NCBI GenBank assembly: GCA_031384695.1
Contig: JANNAV010000115.1
Coordinates: 1 to 8,310 of the forward strand
Length of the DNA stretch: 8,310 nucleotides
Direction of reading: 5' to 3'
DNA from: JANNAV01 sp031384695
Lineage (GTDB): Bacteria > Pseudomonadota > Alphaproteobacteria > Rhodobacterales > Rhodobacteraceae
A program made the position numbers and the translations under genes. This document shows, in pieces, positions 6,020 to 8,310 of this stretch. The number at the start of each line of letters is the position of its first letter. The first letter of the stretch is position 1. The notes beneath the pieces were generated by a model. It did no database searches and was not told the origin of the DNA. It saw only the letters and a list, made by a program, of their open reading frames with translations.

Positions 6020-7027
6020 ATGCTCACCTACACGCTCCGCAGGCTGCTTCTGGCCATCCCCACCCTGCTGGTGATCTCGCTGGTGATCTTCCTGCTGGTC
6101 GATTTTGCCCCCGGCTCGCCAATGTCGCAAATCCCCCTCACCGTCCCGCCCGAGGTCCGCCTCAAGATCATCGCCGCCATGGGCGCCGATCAGCCGGTGT
6201 TCGTGCGCTATTTCCTGTGGTTGCGGCAGTTTTTCTGGGTTGAACCGCTCTATGCCATCGACCACCTGCTTGGCACCAGCCTGGCTGGCGACGCCCAACG
6301 CATCGTCTCGTGGCAATCGCGCAGCCCGGTGTTCAGCATCATCGCCGAACGCATCCCCCAAACCCTGACGGTGATCGGCACCGCCTATCTGATCGGCGTG
6401 ATGATCGCTCTGCCCATCGGCATCTATTCAGCCTACCGGCAGTATTCATGGTTCGACCAGCTTGGCACCTTCATCGCCATGATCGGCTTTTCGGTGCCCA
6501 CCTTCTTTACCGGCGTGCTGTTGATCATCATCTTCTCGGTCGGCCTGGGCTGGTTCCCGACGTTCTACAACACCACCCTGCAAATCACCGATTGGGCCAG
6601 CTTCAAGCAACAGGTGCTGCAAATGGCGCTGCCGGTCACCGTGCTGGCGCTGTTCAACGCGGCCGAGATCAGCCGTTATACCCGCTCGGCGATGCTCGAC
6701 AACCTAACCCAGGATTATGTCCGCACCGCCCGCGCTAAGGGCATGAGCGAACGCGTCGTGGTGCTGCGCCACGTCCTGCGCAATTCGCTTATTCCCGTGG
6801 TCACCGTGATTGCCCTCGGCGTGCCCTCGATCTTTGGCGGCGCCATCATCACCGAACAGGTGTTCAAGGTGAACGGCATCGGGGCGGCGCTGATCTCGGC
6901 GATTAATTCCAGCGATCTGCCGATGGTGCAGACGCTGACCTTCATCTTCGCGATCCTGATCGTGCTGTTCAACCTGATTGCCGACATTCTCTACGGCATT
7001 CTCGATCCGAGGGTTCGCTATGACTGA
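6020..7027 (+). CDS. dppB: Peptide-type ABC transporter permease, DppB/OppB-like
   Basis: One of two inner-membrane subunits that form the translocation path. The 335-residue protein opens with the family's characteristic first helix (about residues 8-28, RRLLLAIPTLLVIS), followed by a long periplasmic segment (about 30-110). Hydrophobic segments follow at roughly 115-137, 149-175, 200-215, 258-278 and 305-325. The cytoplasmic coupling (EAA) loop is DYVRTARAKGMSERVVVLRH (232-251) followed by LRNSLIPV, the contact for an ATPase. The C-terminus DILYGILDPRVRYD is typical for DppB. Length is within the usual 305-340. The ATG is preceded by GAAGG (6006-6010) at nine bases, a weaker site than that of the binding-protein gene, fitting lower output. 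The last codons overlap the next permease gene by 8 nt. DppB versus OppB cannot be settled from sequence alone. Confidence 0.94.
   Translation: MLTYTLRRLLLAIPTLLVISLVIFLLVDFAPGSPMSQIPLTVPPEVRLKIIAAMGADQPVFVRYFLWLRQFFWVEPLYAIDHLLGTSLAGDAQRIVSWQSRSPVFSIIAERIPQTLTVIGTAYLIGVMIALPIGIYSAYRQYSWFDQLGTFIAMIGFSVPTFFTGVLLIIIFSVGLGWFPTFYNTTLQITDWASFKQQVLQMALPVTVLALFNAAEISRYTRSAMLDNLTQDYVRTARAKGMSERVVVLRHVLRNSLIPVVTVIALGVPSIFGGAIITEQVFKVNGIGAALISAINSSDLPMVQTLTFIFAILIVLFNLIADILYGILDPRVRYD
7009..7013 (+). promoter_or_regulatory. Shine-Dalgarno site of the second permease gene, inside dppB
   Basis: GAGGG lies six bases before the ATG at 7020. It supports that start over an in-frame ATG at 6978, which would add 14 residues not typical of DppC N-termini. 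Confidence 0.6.
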
Positions 7028-7949
7028 GGCCACCGCGGCAGGCGCCGCCGACAAACCCCGCAGCCTCTGGTCCGATGTCTGGAGCCAGTTCCGCACCCAT
7101 AAAGGCGCTATGGCAGGCCTCACCGTGCTGTCGATCCTGATCCTCGGGGTGCTTCTCGGGCCACTGATCTGGCGGGTTGATCCTGCGGCAATCGAGGCCG
7201 ATGCCGTCAAGATGTTCAAACTGCGCAACCTGCCCTCAAGCTGGGCGCATCCCTTCGGCACCGATCAGCTGGGCCGCGATTCGCTGGCCCGGATGATCGC
7301 GGGCGGCAAGGTGTCGATGGCGGTGGGTCTGACGGCGATGACCATCTCGCTGCTGATCGGCTCGTCAGTGGGCGTGCTTGCGGGCTATTTCAAACGGTTG
7401 GACGGACCGTTGATGCGCTTGACTGATCTCTTTCTCGCGTTGCCGTTGCTGCCGTTGCTGCTGGTGATGGTGATGCTGTTCCGCGACGGGCTGGCCAGCG
7501 TGTTCGGCCCCGAGATGGGCACCTTCCTGCTGATCGTCAGCGCCATCGGCGTGACAAGCTGGATGTCTGCCGCCCGCATCGTGCGCGGCGAGGTGCTGGC
7601 GCTGAAAGAGCGCGAGTTCGTGCTGGCCGCGCGCTCCATCGGCACGCCGCCGCGCCGGGTGATCCTGCGCCATATCCTGCCCAATGTGGTCTCCCCGATC
7701 ATGGTGGCCGCGACGCTTGGCATCGCCAGCGCCATCATCACCGAATCGGCGCTATCTTTCCTCGGCCTTGGCTTCCCCCCCGATTTCCCCACCTGGGGCC
7801 GCCTGTTGTTCGAAGGCGTCGAATACATGCAGAACGATCCCCAGCGCGTGGTGTTCCCCGGCCTTGCCATTTCGCTGACGGTGCTGAGCGTGAACTACAT
7901 CGGCGACGGGTTGCGCGACGCGCTCGATCCACGCATCCGGGGCAGGTAG
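7020..7949 (+). CDS. dppC: Peptide-type ABC transporter permease, DppC/OppC-like
   Basis: The second inner-membrane channel subunit, 309 residues from the ATG at 7020. Its N-terminal region (WSQFRTHKGAMAGL, 21-34) leads into the first helix (about 33-52), as in the OppC N-terminal domain. The diagnostic HPFGTDQLGRD motif is at 77-87. Further hydrophobic segments lie at about 97-122, 136-154, 168-186, 223-245 and 279-292. The EAA coupling loop EFVLAARSIGTPPRRVILRH (199-218) is followed by ILPN and contacts an ATPase. LSFLGLGFPPDFPTWGRLL (245-263) and the ending DGLRDALDPRIRGR are typical of the family. The start overlaps the dppB stop as ATGACTGA (8 nt), the same geometry as the ATPase pair. 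It is the last gene of the operon, and the next gene is convergent and only 21 bp away. Confidence 0.94.
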   Translation: MTEATAAGAADKPRSLWSDVWSQFRTHKGAMAGLTVLSILILGVLLGPLIWRVDPAAIEADAVKMFKLRNLPSSWAHPFGTDQLGRDSLARMIAGGKVSMAVGLTAMTISLLIGSSVGVLAGYFKRLDGPLMRLTDLFLALPLLPLLLVMVMLFRDGLASVFGPEMGTFLLIVSAIGVTSWMSAARIVRGEVLALKEREFVLAARSIGTPPRRVILRHILPNVVSPIMVAATLGIASAIITESALSFLGLGFPPDFPTWGRLLFEGVEYMQNDPQRVVFPGLAISLTVLSVNYIGDGLRDALDPRIRGR

Positions 7950-7966
7950 GCCCCTCCGGAAACCGC

Positions 7967-7983
7967 GCGGCTAGTCCAGCCGC
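7967..7983. terminator. Possible bidirectional terminator hairpin between convergent genes
   Basis: GCGGCT (7967-7972) and AGCCGC (7978-7983) form a perfect 6-bp stem with a 5-nt loop, overlapping the stop codon of the minus-strand gene. No U-run follows on either strand, so termination here is only a possibility. It is the only hairpin I see in the 21-bp convergent junction and its edges. Confidence 0.25.
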
Positions 7984-8310
7984 TGCCGGATGCGCCGGAT
8001 GATCAGCCAGACGATGGCCAGCACCACCGGGGTCAGCAGCGCCAGCGTCAACCCCTTGGATATGCCGTTGGCCTCGGCCAGCGGAAACGCCGCATAGGCC
8101 GCCAGATTGACCGCGTAATAGCTGACCGCGACCAGCGACAGCCCTTCCACCGTATGCTGCAACCGCAGCGCCTGATCGCCGCGTTTGTCCATGCTTTCCA
8201 GCAGCTTCTGGTTTTGCGCCGACCGCTCCACATCCACCCGCGTGCGCAAAAGTTCCGCCGCGCGCTCGGCGCGTTCCGCCATCGACCGCAGCCGCGCCGC
8301 CGCCGATTTG
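7971..8310 (-). CDS. DUF3422 family membrane-anchored protein, C-terminal part only
   Basis: The frame is open from the window's right edge to the TAG at 7973-7971, giving 112 visible C-terminal residues. The DUF3422 family is usually above 400 residues, so most of the gene lies outside. A Met in the frame at 8282 is internal, since family-like sequence (KSAAARLRS) continues upstream of it. The visible part has an ELLRTRVDVERSAQNQKLLE amphipathic stretch, then RLQHTVEGLSLVAVSYYAVN leading into a first hydrophobic segment. A second hydrophobic segment (GLTLALLTPVVLAIVWLII) and a basic tail (RRIRQRLD) follow. The VEGLS-xAxSYY pattern before two C-terminal helices is what I recognise as DUF3422. 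The function of the family is not established. It converges on the transporter operon and shows no evident functional link to it. Confidence 0.8.
   Translation of the reverse strand, partial: KSAAARLRSMAERAERAAELLRTRVDVERSAQNQKLLESMDKRGDQALRLQHTVEGLSLVAVSYYAVNLAAYAAFPLAEANGISKGLTLALLTPVVLAIVWLIIRRIRQRLD

Noticed and set aside
5190..6361. Two 218-codon minus-strand frames (5190-5846, 5705-6361) opposite the binding-protein and permease genes
   Set aside because: They are Gly/His/Asp-rich shadows, and the second crosses the intergenic hairpin and two real genes.
1..8310. CRISPR array, tRNA, rRNA, insertion sequence or phage genes
   Set aside because: I saw no regularly spaced repeats, cloverleaf, transposase motif, terminal inverted repeats or phage-like protein anywhere in the window.

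Overview
The window reads as chromosomal DNA from a GC-rich alphaproteobacterium, most likely of the Rhodobacteraceae. The reasons are strongly GC-biased third codon positions, the protein clades represented (an ArgE-type M20 deacylase, a DUF3422 protein, a Dpp/Opp-type transporter with paired-cysteine binding protein), and a GC hairpin with a flanking 'CCCAAATATCCC' block that resembles intergenic elements common in that family. The lineage is inferred from recognition, not from a database search.

Layout. Positions 1-997 (minus strand) carry most of an ArgE-like acetylornithine deacetylase whose C-terminus lies left of the window. Positions 1073-1660 (minus) encode a complete VOC-superfamily (glyoxalase/dioxygenase-fold) protein, 75 bp upstream of argE and probably co-transcribed with it. 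Positions 1661-2147 are a 487-bp divergent control region with no convincing gene. It holds a GC hairpin/repeat-like element, a poly-C run and several short dyads. Positions 2148-7949 (plus) are a complete five-gene peptide-type ABC importer operon in the order ATPase (DppD-like), ATPase (DppF-like), periplasmic binding protein, permease (DppB-like), permease (DppC-like). Positions 7971-8310 (minus) are the C-terminal end of a DUF3422 membrane-anchored protein, converging on the operon with only 21 bp between the stop codons.

How the genes work together. The binding protein would capture a peptide or similar solute in the periplasm, the two permeases form the channel, and the two ATPases power it. 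Translation looks tightly coupled. The two ATPase genes overlap by 8 nt, the second ATPase and the binding protein share one base (TGATG), and the two permease genes overlap by 8 nt. The only real gap in the operon (92 bp) follows the binding-protein gene and contains a perfect 9-bp stem-loop, as expected where a cell makes more binding protein than permease. The divergently transcribed deacylase could act on an imported N-acyl substrate, but that is inference from position only.

I found no novel defence, mobile or RNA-based system here. The window is largely an ordinary metabolic and transport region. The points most worth a second look are the intra-operon hairpin, the paired cysteine clusters in both ATPases, the four cysteine pairs of the binding protein, and the repeat-like hairpin element placed between divergent genes rather than after one.
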